A stretch of DNA of 54,743 nucleotides from CAYLQA01 sp964385695 (GCA_964385695.1 CAYLQA010000024.1:1-54743), one strand, 5' to 3'; shown: positions 42,638-53,375, counted from the stretch's first letter. Notes: a model not told the origin generated them from the letters alone. Made by a program: numbers and translations.

Positions 42638-43162
42638 ATGGCTACTATTTACCGATGTGAAATTTGCGGAGAGGCTCATGTTATAAACGAACGCCCCTCT
42701 CATTGCCCCTTTTGTGGCGCCCATGAACGATGGGTGGTTGAGGCGCAGGACTATGCTGCGCCGCAGCCCTTTGAGTTGACCGAGGTGTCGAGAAAAAATC
42801 TTGAATTCACCTATAAGCTGGAGGTCCAGGCATCCAGGATTTACCATTGTATCAGGCAGAAAACTGCGGATGAGTTTATCCTTGGTATGTTCAAGGCCAT
42901 ATCTAAAGTGGAATTGGAGCATGCCGAGCTTGTCGGAAAACTTATCGGCAAAGATCCCAAGTGTGAAATTCCCTTTATGGAGAATCTCTGTACCGAAGAC
43001 CGGCAGGAATCGCTGAACAAGACAAAGATGCTGGAAGCAAACGCAATCGAGCATTACACAAAATTTCTTAAGCAATCCACCGAGCCGAGAGTAAAGGATA
43101 TTTTTCAGGCCCTGTTGGAGGCAGAGTACGATCATCTCGCACTGGTAAAGGCTAATCTGTAG
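42638..43162 (+). CDS. Rubrerythrin-like protein (rubredoxin-type knuckle plus ferritin-like domain)
   Basis: A 174-residue protein. The N-terminus has a rubredoxin-like metal site, CEICGEAH and HCPFCGAHERW (residues about 7-30), and the rest is a four-helix ferritin-like domain with carboxylate/histidine helices (EVQASRIYH, ISKVELEHAELVGK, MLEANAIEHYTKF, LLEAEYDHLAL). Rubrerythrins reduce hydrogen peroxide in anaerobes, so it would dispose of the product of the superoxide reductase. The domain order is reversed relative to classical rubrerythrin. Confidence 0.85.
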   Translation: MATIYRCEICGEAHVINERPSHCPFCGAHERWVVEAQDYAAPQPFELTEVSRKNLEFTYKLEVQASRIYHCIRQKTADEFILGMFKAISKVELEHAELVGKLIGKDPKCEIPFMENLCTEDRQESLNKTKMLEANAIEHYTKFLKQSTEPRVKDIFQALLEAEYDHLALVKANL

Positions 43163-43208
43163 AAGATGCTGCCTTAATGAGTGGGGGAAGGGTAAATCTT
43201 AGAAAAAG

Positions 43209-43260
43209 TTCCCCTGCGGCCCGTTCTAAAACACGATGTGCCGCAGGGGAATTGTTTTTT
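43209..43260 (+). terminator. Terminator after the rubrerythrin-like gene (probably bidirectional)
   Basis: TTCCCCTGCGGC pairs with GCCGCAGGGGAA, a 12-bp stem, followed by TTGTTTTTT on the plus strand. On the minus strand the same stem is followed by CTTTTTCT, so it can also end the lipoprotein transcript, whose stop is at 43259. Confidence 0.85.
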
Positions 43261-44017
43261 AGCGTGGGGTCGTCAACTGCAGGGTAACGATGCGTTGGGT
43301 CCGGCCGATGGTAAGCGACAGGCGGATTTCTTTAGCCCCTTGCGCCTCTTCCCCGGGGATACCCGGGAAAAAGAGGACGCCATAGGCAATCTGCTGGGGC
43401 AGGATCTGATCGTTCTGCATGGACTTTTCCGCTATATCTTTGCGGACCTTATCTTGGACTGTGGCATATCCCTTTGCACCGCCAATTATGGCTCCGGCTG
43501 AGGCTCCGGCCACGGCGCCTTTTCCCATGGCATCTCCGACATTTTCCCCTGTAATAACACTTACCGCCAAGCCGGCCAGAGCTCCTGCCGCACCCATAAG
43601 CACGGAAGGTTTGGCAGCGCTCTTGGCGGTCTCGCCGATATCCACATGGGCGGATGCCCGTTTATAGGCGCGTTCCTGGCTTAAGATGGGCCAAGCCTTG
43701 TTTGCATTATCAACAAGGAAGGTCTGCTCCGGGTTGATCTGTACCGGGGAGTTGCTGTCGTTCACAAAGATGAGTTGAACAGGCAAAAGCCCTGCCTTGA
43801 TGGCATTAAAGCCAAAAGCCTTTTCCGCCTTTTTTGCATCGGCATAGACCTGGGCCGAGAGACGCAGGCCATTGTCGAGTACCAAGCCGGTTTTGGCATC
43901 AGGGATCTCTACCGGGGCTACACGATCTTTATAGGTGCAGCCATTTACGATCCAGGAACAAAAAACGAAGGACAAAAAAAGGGCAACGAGCCTTGTCTGC
44001 TTTCTAAGCGCTGTCAT
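43259..44017 (-). CDS. Putative lipoprotein with a glycine-zipper segment
   Basis: A 252-residue protein with an N-terminal hydrophobic segment ending IVNGC, a lipobox-like site for lipid attachment. Residues about 140-200 form an alanine/glycine-rich stretch (GAAGALAGLAVSVITGEN, GAVAGASAGAIIGGAKG) typical of glycine-zipper membrane-associated segments. The rest looks like soluble periplasmic beta structure. I cannot name the family. It lies downstream of degP on the minus strand, 76 bases away, and may be part of the envelope-stress group. Confidence 0.75.
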   Translation of the reverse strand: MTALRKQTRLVALFLSFVFCSWIVNGCTYKDRVAPVEIPDAKTGLVLDNGLRLSAQVYADAKKAEKAFGFNAIKAGLLPVQLIFVNDSNSPVQINPEQTFLVDNANKAWPILSQERAYKRASAHVDIGETAKSAAKPSVLMGAAGALAGLAVSVITGENVGDAMGKGAVAGASAGAIIGGAKGYATVQDKVRKDIAEKSMQNDQILPQQIAYGVLFFPGIPGEEAQGAKEIRLSLTIGRTQRIVTLQLTTPR

Positions 44018-44093
44018 AATGACCTCCTGTTTTATTCTCTATCCTGAGTGAGATTGTTCAATGCACTATCCCAGTATTATTACGGGATAATCA

Positions 44094-45554
44094 TTATTTC
44101 CACTTCATAGCTACAAAACGTGTATGGCCGTCGCGCTCAACAAAGAAGGAGACCAGTGGGCGTTTTGCCGCTTCTTTTAGTTCCTTGCGATAGGCGGCCA
44201 GGTTCTTTACCGGTGCCTGGTTCACCTCGAGGATGAGGTCGCCCTTGCGCATACCAGCCTGATGGGCTGGGGAACCCGGCACTACACTGGCGATGAGTAC
44301 ACCGCTTTTCTTTTCAAGGCCAAGGGACTGGGCCAATTCCGGGGTCAGATCCTGGACGGTCAGGCCCAGTTTTTTGCCCAGGGAACTGGGACCGCGGCCC
44401 ATGGCGAGCTGTTCTTCGTCAAGCTTGGCAATGGTGACGGTCAGCCTTTTCTTTTTACCCTTACGGACCAAGGCAACCTCCGCCTTGCTGCCCACCTTGG
44501 TTTGGGCAACCAGGGCCGGCAGCATGCTCATCTGTAAAATCTCTTTGCCGTTAAAGGAGGTAATGACGTCACCGGGCTTGATCCCGGCCTTGGCAGCGGG
44601 GCTATCCGGAGCCACATCGCCTACCAGGGCGCCTATGGGCCGTTCAAGCTTGAATTGTTCTGCCAGTTCCGGGGTGACCTGCTGGATGATGACGCCGAGC
44701 CAACCGCGTACGACAGTGCCGTGCTCTTTAATCTGGTTGATGACATTCTGTGCCATATTGATGGGAATGGCAAAGCCGATACCGATGTTGCCGCCGTTTC
44801 GGCTGTAAATGGCGGTGTTAATACCCACCATGCGGCCACTCATGTCAAAGAGTGGGCCGCCTGAATTACCCGGGTTGATGGAGGCATCGGTCTGGATAAA
44901 GTTTTCATAGGGGCCGCTGCCCAGGGAGCGGCCTTTGCCGGAGACAATGCCGGCGGTAACGGTCTGCTCAAAGCCGAAGGGGTTGCCGATGGCCATGACC
45001 CAATCGCCTACCCGGAGTTTGTCCGAGTTGCCGAATTTGGCGGCAGGGAGAGACTTTTTAGGTTCGATTTTGATCAGTGCAAGATCGGTTTTTGGATCAC
45101 GGCCAATAATCTGCGCTTCAAATTCATCGATGCTGGAAAGGCGTACATTAATGGTGTCCGCATTCGCAACCACATGATTGTTGGTGATGATATAGCCGTC
45201 TTTTGAGATGATAACGCCGCTTCCGAGGCTGGTTCGCTTCATCTCACGGGCAGGGGGCTGTTGACCGTTATGGTTAAACTGGTCGGGCAGGCCGAAAAAG
45301 CGCTTGAACATCTCCGGCACCTCCTGATCTTTAAAAAAGAACTCATGGGGCGAGCGGGGCGCCTTAACGACCTGGGTCGTATAGATGTTCACGACGGTGG
45401 GACCCATTTCCTCGGCCAAATCGGCAAAGGAATCCGGAGTTCTGGCAGCGTGGGCCAGCTGTGCCTGGCAGAAAAGAGCCAGCATAAAGCAGCATAATGG
45501 GAACAGGATTGATCGGGAAAAATGGAATTTGTGTGAATGGTTTGTGTGTCTCAT
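44094..45554 (-). CDS. degP: Periplasmic serine protease DegP/HtrA (Do family)
   Basis: A 486-residue envelope protease and chaperone: signal peptide ending AQLAHA, a trypsin-like domain with triad His in ITNNHVVANAD, Asp in DPKTDLALIKI and Ser in NPGNSGGPLF, then two PDZ domains (about 290-380 and 395-486). It degrades misfolded periplasmic proteins. Near its start a minus-strand GAACTC (45603-45608), 14-base spacer and TCATTA (45583-45588) resembles the sigma-E-like promoter of the upstream rpoE gene, but the spacer is short. It is downstream of the sigma/anti-sigma pair. Confidence 0.95.
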   Translation of the reverse strand: MRHTNHSHKFHFSRSILFPLCCFMLALFCQAQLAHAARTPDSFADLAEEMGPTVVNIYTTQVVKAPRSPHEFFFKDQEVPEMFKRFFGLPDQFNHNGQQPPAREMKRTSLGSGVIISKDGYIITNNHVVANADTINVRLSSIDEFEAQIIGRDPKTDLALIKIEPKKSLPAAKFGNSDKLRVGDWVMAIGNPFGFEQTVTAGIVSGKGRSLGSGPYENFIQTDASINPGNSGGPLFDMSGRMVGINTAIYSRNGGNIGIGFAIPINMAQNVINQIKEHGTVVRGWLGVIIQQVTPELAEQFKLERPIGALVGDVAPDSPAAKAGIKPGDVITSFNGKEILQMSMLPALVAQTKVGSKAEVALVRKGKKKRLTVTIAKLDEEQLAMGRGPSSLGKKLGLTVQDLTPELAQSLGLEKKSGVLIASVVPGSPAHQAGMRKGDLILEVNQAPVKNLAAYRKELKEAAKRPLVSFFVERDGHTRFVAMKWK

Positions 45555-45705
45555 ATCTACTCCTTGAACGAAAAAAGGTGGGTAATGACTATAAGATGTG
45601 AGGAGTTCTCAACTTGGTAATTCTCTTTGCAGGTTATCCCTTTTAGTATTGTGTAAGTCGTCTAGCGAGCTTGTCAAGCAAGCTTGCCCAGGCTTACATT
45701 TTTTT

Positions 45706-45746
45706 GAAAAAAATGGGACCGCAACCTTGGGGGGAGTCGCGGTCCC
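45706..45746 (-). terminator. Terminator after the sigma/anti-sigma genes
   Basis: On the minus strand GGGACCGC (45739-45746) pairs with GCGGTCCC (45715-45722) and runs into seven T residues (45707-45713). It separates the anti-sigma gene from degP. Confidence 0.85.
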
Positions 45747-45852
45747 GAAAGGGCCCTTCTTGGGGAAGAAGGAAAGGGAAGATTGATGCTGTTGTGGGCA
45801 TCTGTTTATTAAGACCTGAGAGGGGGAAAAAATGTTCCCTAAAAAAATGAAA

Positions 45853-46668
45853 TTATTTGAGGCGTACCGCAACGGTGAGAACTTTTTTGCCTACGCCGAA
45901 ATGGGGTGAGCGCGCTTCAGGCGGAACCATAACGGACTGATGACCGGAAAGCAGGTTGTGCAGCTGCATGATTTCCGTTGCCGGCAGCTGAACATAGAGT
46001 ACTCCCTGGCGGGTGCCTCTCACATGCCAGCCACGATGCAGCATGCCGTGCAGAAGATGATTCTTGCTGCCCTGTTCTGCAATATTCACTGTTACCAGCA
46101 TATCCGGGGAAAGCAGGTTGCCGTGCGGGCTGGTGGGCGAGGGATGGGCGGTTAAGGCATCAAAGGGCACACCATGAAGTGAGGATTGATTTTGTGATCT
46201 TCTGCTTGCGCCTGTGGTGGCAAAGAGGGCATTGGGAACCCGTGTTCTGGGCGGCAGGGAGCCCTGGTTGGCTTGGGGAGCCGTGCGGGCGATCTGCTGT
46301 GTTGGTTGCTTATTCTGGGGCAGCTCAGCAAAAAAAGTGGTCTTGACCAAAAAACCGGCAAACATGGCCACACTCACCGTTGCCATGGCCGCAGGCATGG
46401 AGAGGGAAAAATCCTTGCCGCTCCAAAAGCCGAAAAAACGATGCCAGAAGCTTTGCTCCATTTTTTCATGGATGCCAATGAGCAGATCAGGCGGCGGCTT
46501 GAGCATTGGGGTTGCCTGGAGCAGGGAGACGGTTTGTTCAAATCGGGCAAGCTCTTGCCTGCAAGCCGGGCAGGCGGTCAGGTGGTTGTCAACAATGGCC
46601 AGAGTCGCCTCGGTGAGGGCGTGATCCGTATAGTCTGTGAACAGGTTGTGGACTTCTGAGCAGTTCAT
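45853..46668 (-). CDS. Zinc-finger anti-sigma factor (membrane)
   Basis: A 271-residue anti-sigma factor. The N-terminus is a zf-HC2 domain with Cys, then HLTACPACRQEL (H-x3-C-x2-C), which holds zinc and binds the sigma factor. A membrane helix (MATVSVAMFAGFLVKTTFFA) lies at about residues 93-114. The periplasmic part is proline/glutamine-rich, then has a C-terminal domain with two strand pairs (MLVTVNIAEQGS, VLYVQLPATEIMQLHNLL) of unknown family. GTG, ATG and ATG starts occur at 46677, 46674 and 46668; AAGGTGAT fits the last. It follows rpoE directly. Confidence 0.85.
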   Translation of the reverse strand: MNCSEVHNLFTDYTDHALTEATLAIVDNHLTACPACRQELARFEQTVSLLQATPMLKPPPDLLIGIHEKMEQSFWHRFFGFWSGKDFSLSMPAAMATVSVAMFAGFLVKTTFFAELPQNKQPTQQIARTAPQANQGSLPPRTRVPNALFATTGASRRSQNQSSLHGVPFDALTAHPSPTSPHGNLLSPDMLVTVNIAEQGSKNHLLHGMLHRGWHVRGTRQGVLYVQLPATEIMQLHNLLSGHQSVMVPPEARSPHFGVGKKVLTVAVRLK

Positions 46669-46679
46669 GGACATCACCT

Positions 46680-47243
46680 TTATTCCATCATGTTGGTAAG
46701 GCGGCTTTTTAAAGCGAGTCGCGCCCGGTTTAATTTAGACTTCACAGTTCCCAAAGGAACCTTTAAAATTTCACTGATTTCATCATAGGAGAGATCCTGG
46801 ATATCTCGCAGGAGGATGATCTCCTTTTCAGCCGGGGCTAAGGTGTTGATGGCCTTGCGCACCATCTTTACAGTACCAGAGCGCTCTAAGTCGTTTTCCG
46901 GTGACGAGTTTGAAGACAGTTGAAACCCCGTGTCCGGATCATCAATGGACTGGCTGGTGAAAAAACCACGCCTAGCCAACTTTTTATAGCGGTTGCGGCA
47001 ATGGTTCATGGCAACCTGATAAAGCCAGGAAACGAATTTTTTCTCTTCACGCAGTCTGTCTATCTTGCGAAAGACCGTGATGAAAATATCCTGGGTAAGG
47101 TCTTTTGCCTCGTCTTCCTGTTTAACAAAACCATAGGCCAGGTTATAAATTTTTGTCTGGTAGAGCATGACCAGCCTGTCAAAAGCCTCTGTATCACCTT
47201 GGCGTAACCGGCGGACAAGTTCCGTTGTTTCATTGTGGGACAT
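46680..47243 (-). CDS. rpoE: ECF sigma factor (RpoE-like, sigma-24)
   Basis: A 187-residue group IV sigma factor. Region 2 spans about residues 20-85 (DLTQDIFITVFRKIDRL for core and -10 binding), and region 4 about 125-180 with LRDIQDLSYDEISEILKVPL and a TVKSKLNRAR recognition helix. Region 3 is absent, as in all ECF factors. It is cotranscribed with the zinc-finger anti-sigma downstream and has a sigma-E-like promoter of its own. Its targets probably include degP. Confidence 0.93.
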   Translation of the reverse strand: MSHNETTELVRRLRQGDTEAFDRLVMLYQTKIYNLAYGFVKQEDEAKDLTQDIFITVFRKIDRLREEKKFVSWLYQVAMNHCRNRYKKLARRGFFTSQSIDDPDTGFQLSSNSSPENDLERSGTVKMVRKAINTLAPAEKEIILLRDIQDLSYDEISEILKVPLGTVKSKLNRARLALKSRLTNMME

Positions 47244-47291
47244 TACTATTTTTCACTTCGCCGATGACCCGGTGAACGGTTGTCTTTGTTT

Positions 47292-47320
47292 TTATGACAG
47301 GTTGCGGGTCTGAAAGTTCC
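47292..47320 (-). promoter_or_regulatory. Sigma-E-like promoter upstream of rpoE
   Basis: On the minus strand GGAACTT (47314-47320), a 16-base spacer and TCATAA (47292-47297) match the sigma-E consensus GGAACTT-N15/16-TCxxA of proteobacteria. Transcription would start near 47285, about 40 bases before the rpoE ATG, so the sigma factor probably drives its own gene. Confidence 0.7.
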
Positions 47321-47502
47321 AGTTATGGGTAAAAAAATAAACCAGAGGTTTAACAAAAAAAACGACCAAAGAACAACTTAAAAAGGAAATCTACCATTCA
47401 CCCTGCGTTGTTGAAAGGTGGTTGTCCTCTATGGTACTCTGCGGGCAACCGTTAACGGTCAGGAAAAATTATTATGAATAACAGTGGTAAATTGGTGCAG
47501 TT

Positions 47503-47865
47503 ATGATGCAAAAAATCATTGATGATCTCAAAAATATATTTGTTTTTAAGGAAAGCACTGTCATTGGCGACATCGTGTTGGTAGTGGCGGATCAGATTTT
47601 TTACGCTTTGGTGACCGATATTGAGCGGGACAGCAATAAAAAGGATGAGTGGTGGCATGTCAGCCTGCAGCTTCTGACCATTCCTCCGCAAAAGATGACC
47701 TGGACCTTGCGGACCGAGCAGTTTACCGGCCAGGAGATTTTTACCATGGGTGGCGAGGAGCGGTTCATCAAGGCCATTGATTTTGGCGAAAAGGATAAAC
47801 CGGAACCGAAGTTGAAAGAGGTAAAAAAGGACAAGAAACGTCCGGTACTGAAGGTTATCAAATAA
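47503..47865 (+). CDS. Hypothetical protein (120 aa)
   Basis: A 120-residue protein of no family I recognise. The N-terminal 85 residues look like a compact alpha/beta domain (IGDIVLVVADQIFYALVTDI, WWHVSLQLLTIPPQKMTWTL), and the last 30 are lysine-rich (KEVKKDKKRPVLKVIK). It has no signal peptide or membrane helix. Tandem ATGs start it at 47503 without a strong binding site. A 12-base perfect palindrome ACCGTTAACGGT at 47448-47459 lies upstream. Confidence 0.6.
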   Translation: MMQKIIDDLKNIFVFKESTVIGDIVLVVADQIFYALVTDIERDSNKKDEWWHVSLQLLTIPPQKMTWTLRTEQFTGQEIFTMGGEERFIKAIDFGEKDKPEPKLKEVKKDKKRPVLKVIK

Positions 47866-47888
47866 AGGGGCGGGGGAAGAAAAGCAGT

Positions 47889-48062
47889 CTAGGCAACTTT
47901 TGGGTAGTCGGGGCGTTTGAAGAATGTGTGTATAGCCTGGACGGCCTCGTTATAGCATTTAGGGCAGTAGCCGTGGGACAGCATGTTGTTGTCGCCCAGC
48001 GGTAGCTTGACCCACTGACCTTGCTCTTTTGTTTTGTTGCAGTTACAGCAGACAACCCGCAT
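47889..48062 (-). CDS. 57-residue zinc-knuckle protein
   Basis: A short gene with a strong start: AAAGGAGG lies 6 bases before the ATG at 48062. The protein reads MRVVCCNCNKTKEQGQWVKL, then GDNNMLSHGYCPKCYNEAVQ, with CxNC and CPKC pairs. The pattern C-x2-C, GQW, SHGYCPKCY resembles the zinc-binding tail (SHGICPxC) found at the end of some PAS/GGDEF and histidine kinase proteins, here without any sensor or kinase domain. The function is unknown. It is convergent with the 120-residue hypothetical gene and divergent from ptsH. Confidence 0.72.
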   Translation of the reverse strand: MRVVCCNCNKTKEQGQWVKLPLGDNNMLSHGYCPKCYNEAVQAIHTFFKRPDYPKVA

Positions 48063-48131
48063 GGTCATCCTCCTTTGTCTGTCTTTGCCCTTCAGATCGG
48101 GATTTTTTGCAAAAACCTTTAATATTTTTCA

Positions 48132-48152
48132 TCTGCCCGGATTTTGGGCAGA
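48132..48152 (+). other. Hairpin before ptsH
   Basis: TCTGCCC-GGATTTT-GGGCAGA, a perfect 7-bp stem, ends 11 bases before the ptsH start. No Shine-Dalgarno sequence lies between it and the ATG. It may be a leader structure or the end of an upstream transcript. Confidence 0.45.
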
Positions 48153-48163
48153 ATATTTATCTT

Positions 48164-48436
48164 ATGGAAACCATTGAAAGAAAACTTACTATCAGCAACC
48201 AGAGCGGTCTCCATGGCCGCGCCAGTGCCAAGCTGGTGGAAACGGCCCGCCGTTTTGAAGCTGAAATCTGGCTGGTGCGGGAGGATGCAGAGGCAGACTG
48301 CAAAAGCATCCTCGATGTGATGACCATGGCTTGCACCAAGGGCACCCCTCTTCAGGTCAAGGCCCGTGGAGCGGATGCAGAAAAGGCGGTCACGGCCCTG
48401 GCAGAGCTGGTGAAGAATAAATTCGGCGAAGAGTAA
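48164..48436 (+). CDS. ptsH: Phosphocarrier protein HPr
   Basis: A 90-residue HPr with the EI-phosphorylated histidine in GLHGRASAKLVETA and the regulatory serine region CKSILDVMTMA. It passes phosphate from enzyme I to sugar-specific or nitrogen-type EIIA proteins. The ATG at 48164 fits the family length; the in-frame extension to 48029 does not. ptsI follows 20 bases downstream. No HPr kinase or EIIA gene is in the window. Confidence 0.95.
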   Translation: METIERKLTISNQSGLHGRASAKLVETARRFEAEIWLVREDAEADCKSILDVMTMACTKGTPLQVKARGADAEKAVTALAELVKNKFGEE

Positions 48437-48456
48437 GCTTTTCCTTAAAAAAAGAG

Positions 48457-50298
48457 ATGGTAAAAAGCGAAACATCCATAACCCTCTTTGGCGTCGGCGC
48501 CTCACCGGGCATAGTTGTGGGTCCGGTTCTGTATCTTGGCCGACGCAAGACGAGCCGTAGGAGCCATCGTAATCTCGATGCGGCAGAGATCGCCAATGAG
48601 TGCCGGCGTTTTATCGACACCGTTGAGCTTGCCGAGAGGCAACTCAAAGAGGTGCGCAGCCAGTTCTCCGAACATCTCAGCGGTTATGCTCCCATCATCG
48701 ACACCCATATTCTCATGCTGCGGGATAAGATGCTGTATGACCGCACCTTGGCCATCATCGAGCAGGAGCAAAAGGATGCGGAATGGGCTCTTGAGCGTGC
48801 GCTGAACGAGGCGCGCGAGGCCTTTAACCGTATTGAGGATCAATATCTGCGTGAGCGGGTCCATGACGTGGAGCAGGTGGCCGAGCGTATGTTCCGGCTG
48901 TTGGCGGGCAAGGCCGAGGTTCGCTTTTCAGAACTGACTGAAAAGGTGATCGTTGCGGCCCGTGATTTTGCCCCGGAAGACGTGTTGCACATGCGCTCGG
49001 ATAAGATCCTGGGCTTTTTCACGGAAAAGGGCGGCGAGACCTCCCATACCGCCATTGTTGCCAGGACCTTGGGCGTGCCTTCCGTTGTCGGCGCTGAAGG
49101 GGCTACCCGGCATGCGGCCAGCGGCGATGCTGTTATTTTGGACGGCAACTCCGGCAAGGTGATTATCAACCCGAACCAGAGGCAGCTGGAGCAATATCAG
49201 GAATATCAGCGTCAGTATCGGCAATACAGTGAGCAGGTGGCCATGTTTACCCACCTGGCCGCAGAGACCGAGGATGGCCTGCGCTTGAAGGTGGAGGCAA
49301 ATATCGAGATGGCGGAAGAGGCAGCCCAGGCCGTTGAATTCGGCTCTGGCGGAATAGGTCTTTTTCGTAGCGAGTATTATTACCTCAGCCGCAATACATT
49401 GCCCGAAGAGGAAGAGCTGTATACCCTTTACTCGGATTTGCTCTCCCTGGTTGCTCCCTTTCCTGTGACCATTCGCACCCTGGATGTGGGCGGGGATAAA
49501 TTCATGGCCGGCTTGGTCCCTTCGGATGAGACAAACCCTGCCTTGGGCCTTAGAGCCATTCGTTATTCCTTACGGGAACCATCGGTTTTTAAGACCCAGC
49601 TGCGCGCCTTGTTGCGGGCCAGCACTGTGGGCAACCTGCGCATTATGTTTCCCATGATTACCTCCCTTTGCGAGATTAAGAGGATTAAGGGAATCCTGGC
49701 CGAGGTGCAAAGCGAGCTTAGCGCAGGGGGGCAGGCATTTAAAACCGACATCGAAATCGGGATAATGATCGAGGTGCCCAGCGCGGTCTCCATTGCCGAT
49801 GTCCTGGCCAAGGAGGTGAACTTTTTCAGTATCGGGACCAACGATCTGATCCAGTATGCTCTGGCCATTGATCGCGGCAACGAACATGTGGCCCATATGT
49901 ATGAACCGCTGCATCCAGCAGTTTTGCGCATGATTCGGCAGGTGGTTGAGGCCGGGCATGATGCGGGGATCGAAGTGGGGCTCTGCGGCGAAATGGCTGG
50001 AGACATCAGCTATTTGCCCTTGCTTATCGGCCTGGGGCTCGATCAGCTCAGCATGTATCCTCTTGCCATTCCTTATGTGAAACGTATGGTTCGCAGCAGC
50101 ACGGCCGAGGAGAGTGAAAAAATTGTCCAGGAGGTTTTGCGTTGCGCTTCCGCCCAGGAGGTGCATAATTTTCTTGTCCATTATCTGCCGGAGCGCTACC
50201 CAACGGAGTTCGGCAAGGGCGGTGTGCATTATTTGCGAAAATGTTGTTGCTCCGTGGTGATGGAAGAGGGGCAGGAAGTCGTGGGTGTGAACCCATGA
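48457..50298 (+). CDS. ptsI: Phosphoenolpyruvate-protein phosphotransferase (enzyme I)
   Basis: A 613-residue enzyme I: N-terminal HPr-binding and phospho-histidine domain with the active histidine in GGETSHTAIVARTLG, and a C-terminal PEP-binding barrel (GSGGIGLFRSEYYYL, MFPMITSLCEIKRI, FSIGTNDLIQYALAIDRGN, GLCGEMAGD). It is about 35 residues longer than the common form because of extra residues at the C-terminus with a CCC run. Its stop overlaps the thiL ATG by 4 bases. Confidence 0.95.
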   Translation: MVKSETSITLFGVGASPGIVVGPVLYLGRRKTSRRSHRNLDAAEIANECRRFIDTVELAERQLKEVRSQFSEHLSGYAPIIDTHILMLRDKMLYDRTLAIIEQEQKDAEWALERALNEAREAFNRIEDQYLRERVHDVEQVAERMFRLLAGKAEVRFSELTEKVIVAARDFAPEDVLHMRSDKILGFFTEKGGETSHTAIVARTLGVPSVVGAEGATRHAASGDAVILDGNSGKVIINPNQRQLEQYQEYQRQYRQYSEQVAMFTHLAAETEDGLRLKVEANIEMAEEAAQAVEFGSGGIGLFRSEYYYLSRNTLPEEEELYTLYSDLLSLVAPFPVTIRTLDVGGDKFMAGLVPSDETNPALGLRAIRYSLREPSVFKTQLRALLRASTVGNLRIMFPMITSLCEIKRIKGILAEVQSELSAGGQAFKTDIEIGIMIEVPSAVSIADVLAKEVNFFSIGTNDLIQYALAIDRGNEHVAHMYEPLHPAVLRMIRQVVEAGHDAGIEVGLCGEMAGDISYLPLLIGLGLDQLSMYPLAIPYVKRMVRSSTAEESEKIVQEVLRCASAQEVHNFLVHYLPERYPTEFGKGGVHYLRKCCCSVVMEEGQEVVGVNP

Positions 50299-51302
50299 GC
50301 AAGGTCCGGGGAGAGCGGGAGATCATTGCCAAAATCCGGGCCCAGGTGGCACCGGAGGGCGAGCGCCTGCTTAAAGGCATCGGAGATGACTGCGCCGTCT
50401 TTGCCGGGGCAAAGGAAGGCCGTTTTGTCACCACCACCGATACCCTGGTGGAGAAGGTGCATTTCGACCGTGTCTGGCATACGCCCGAGAAACTTGGCCG
50501 TAAGGCAGCGGCAGTGAATTTGAGCGATATTGCGGCCATGGGGGCGGCCCCGCGTTATGCCTTGCTTTCTCTGGCCCTGCCCGAGTCGGTAGCGCCGGAG
50601 TGGATCGACAGTTTCATGGATGGTTTTCTGGCCATGCTGAGAGAGCATGATTGTCTGCTGATTGGCGGGGATACCGTGAAATCACAGCATGAGATCATGC
50701 TTACGATCACCGTTATCGGTGAGGCAGCAGCCGATGAAGTCTGCTACCGTTCGGGTGCCAAGGTGGGTGATTTGGTCTTTGTCGGTGGTCTGCTTGGCGA
50801 GGCAGCGGCCGGGCTTGCCCTCTGTCAAAGGGGGGAGCAGGATAATGAGGCCTGGCATGATCTTATCGCGGCCCACCTTCAGCCCACGCCCCAGATCGAA
50901 TTTGGCCGGGTCTTGGCCCAAAGCGGTTTGGTCCATGCCATGCTGGATCTCTCCGACGGCCTGGCCACCGACCTTGCCCATATCTGTAAGGAGAGCGGGG
51001 TAGGGGCTGAGGTGATGACCCGGGATATTCCCATTTCAGATGCATTGCATAGGGCTGCGGATTTTTGCGGGCATGATCCCTTGAACTGGGCTCTTGCCGG
51101 GGGCGAAGATTACAAACTCCTCTTTACGGTCCCTGTTGCGGCCAAAGAGAAATTGCAGGACTTGGTGCAAAAGACAATCGGATGTACACTGTTTTGCGTG
51201 GGGCGTATTGTTGCCGGCAGCAGGGTGTATCTGCTTAATGGGGAAGAACGCCAAGACATAACCTACCAGGGCTATGAGCATTTTCATGCCGCAAAGAAAT
51301 AA
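50295..51302 (+). CDS. thiL: Thiamine-monophosphate kinase
   Basis: ThiL makes thiamine diphosphate from the monophosphate with ATP. The 335-residue protein shows the AIR-synthase-like fold: GIGDDCAVF, TTTDTLVEKVHF, NLSDIAAMGAAPRYALLSLA, LIGGDTVKS and the C-terminal GGEDYKLLFT. The ATG at 50295 overlaps the ptsI stop as ATGA; a longer in-frame extension to 50241 falls inside ptsI. The link with ptsI looks positional rather than functional. Confidence 0.94.
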   Translation: MSKVRGEREIIAKIRAQVAPEGERLLKGIGDDCAVFAGAKEGRFVTTTDTLVEKVHFDRVWHTPEKLGRKAAAVNLSDIAAMGAAPRYALLSLALPESVAPEWIDSFMDGFLAMLREHDCLLIGGDTVKSQHEIMLTITVIGEAAADEVCYRSGAKVGDLVFVGGLLGEAAAGLALCQRGEQDNEAWHDLIAAHLQPTPQIEFGRVLAQSGLVHAMLDLSDGLATDLAHICKESGVGAEVMTRDIPISDALHRAADFCGHDPLNWALAGGEDYKLLFTVPVAAKEKLQDLVQKTIGCTLFCVGRIVAGSRVYLLNGEERQDITYQGYEHFHAAKK

Positions 51303-51380
51303 TTCCATGAGCCGCAGCATTCTGCAAAAAATAATCCTTGCCAGTACCTTTTCCCTCCGCCATTAGGGGCGCGCATTTTC

Positions 51381-53348
<1,968 letters not shown>

Positions 53349-53375
<27 letters not shown>

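Noticed and set aside
45609..45872. 87-codon minus-strand frame after the anti-sigma gene
   Set aside because: It spans the rho-independent terminator and overlaps the anti-sigma 3' end; nothing protein-like is visible.
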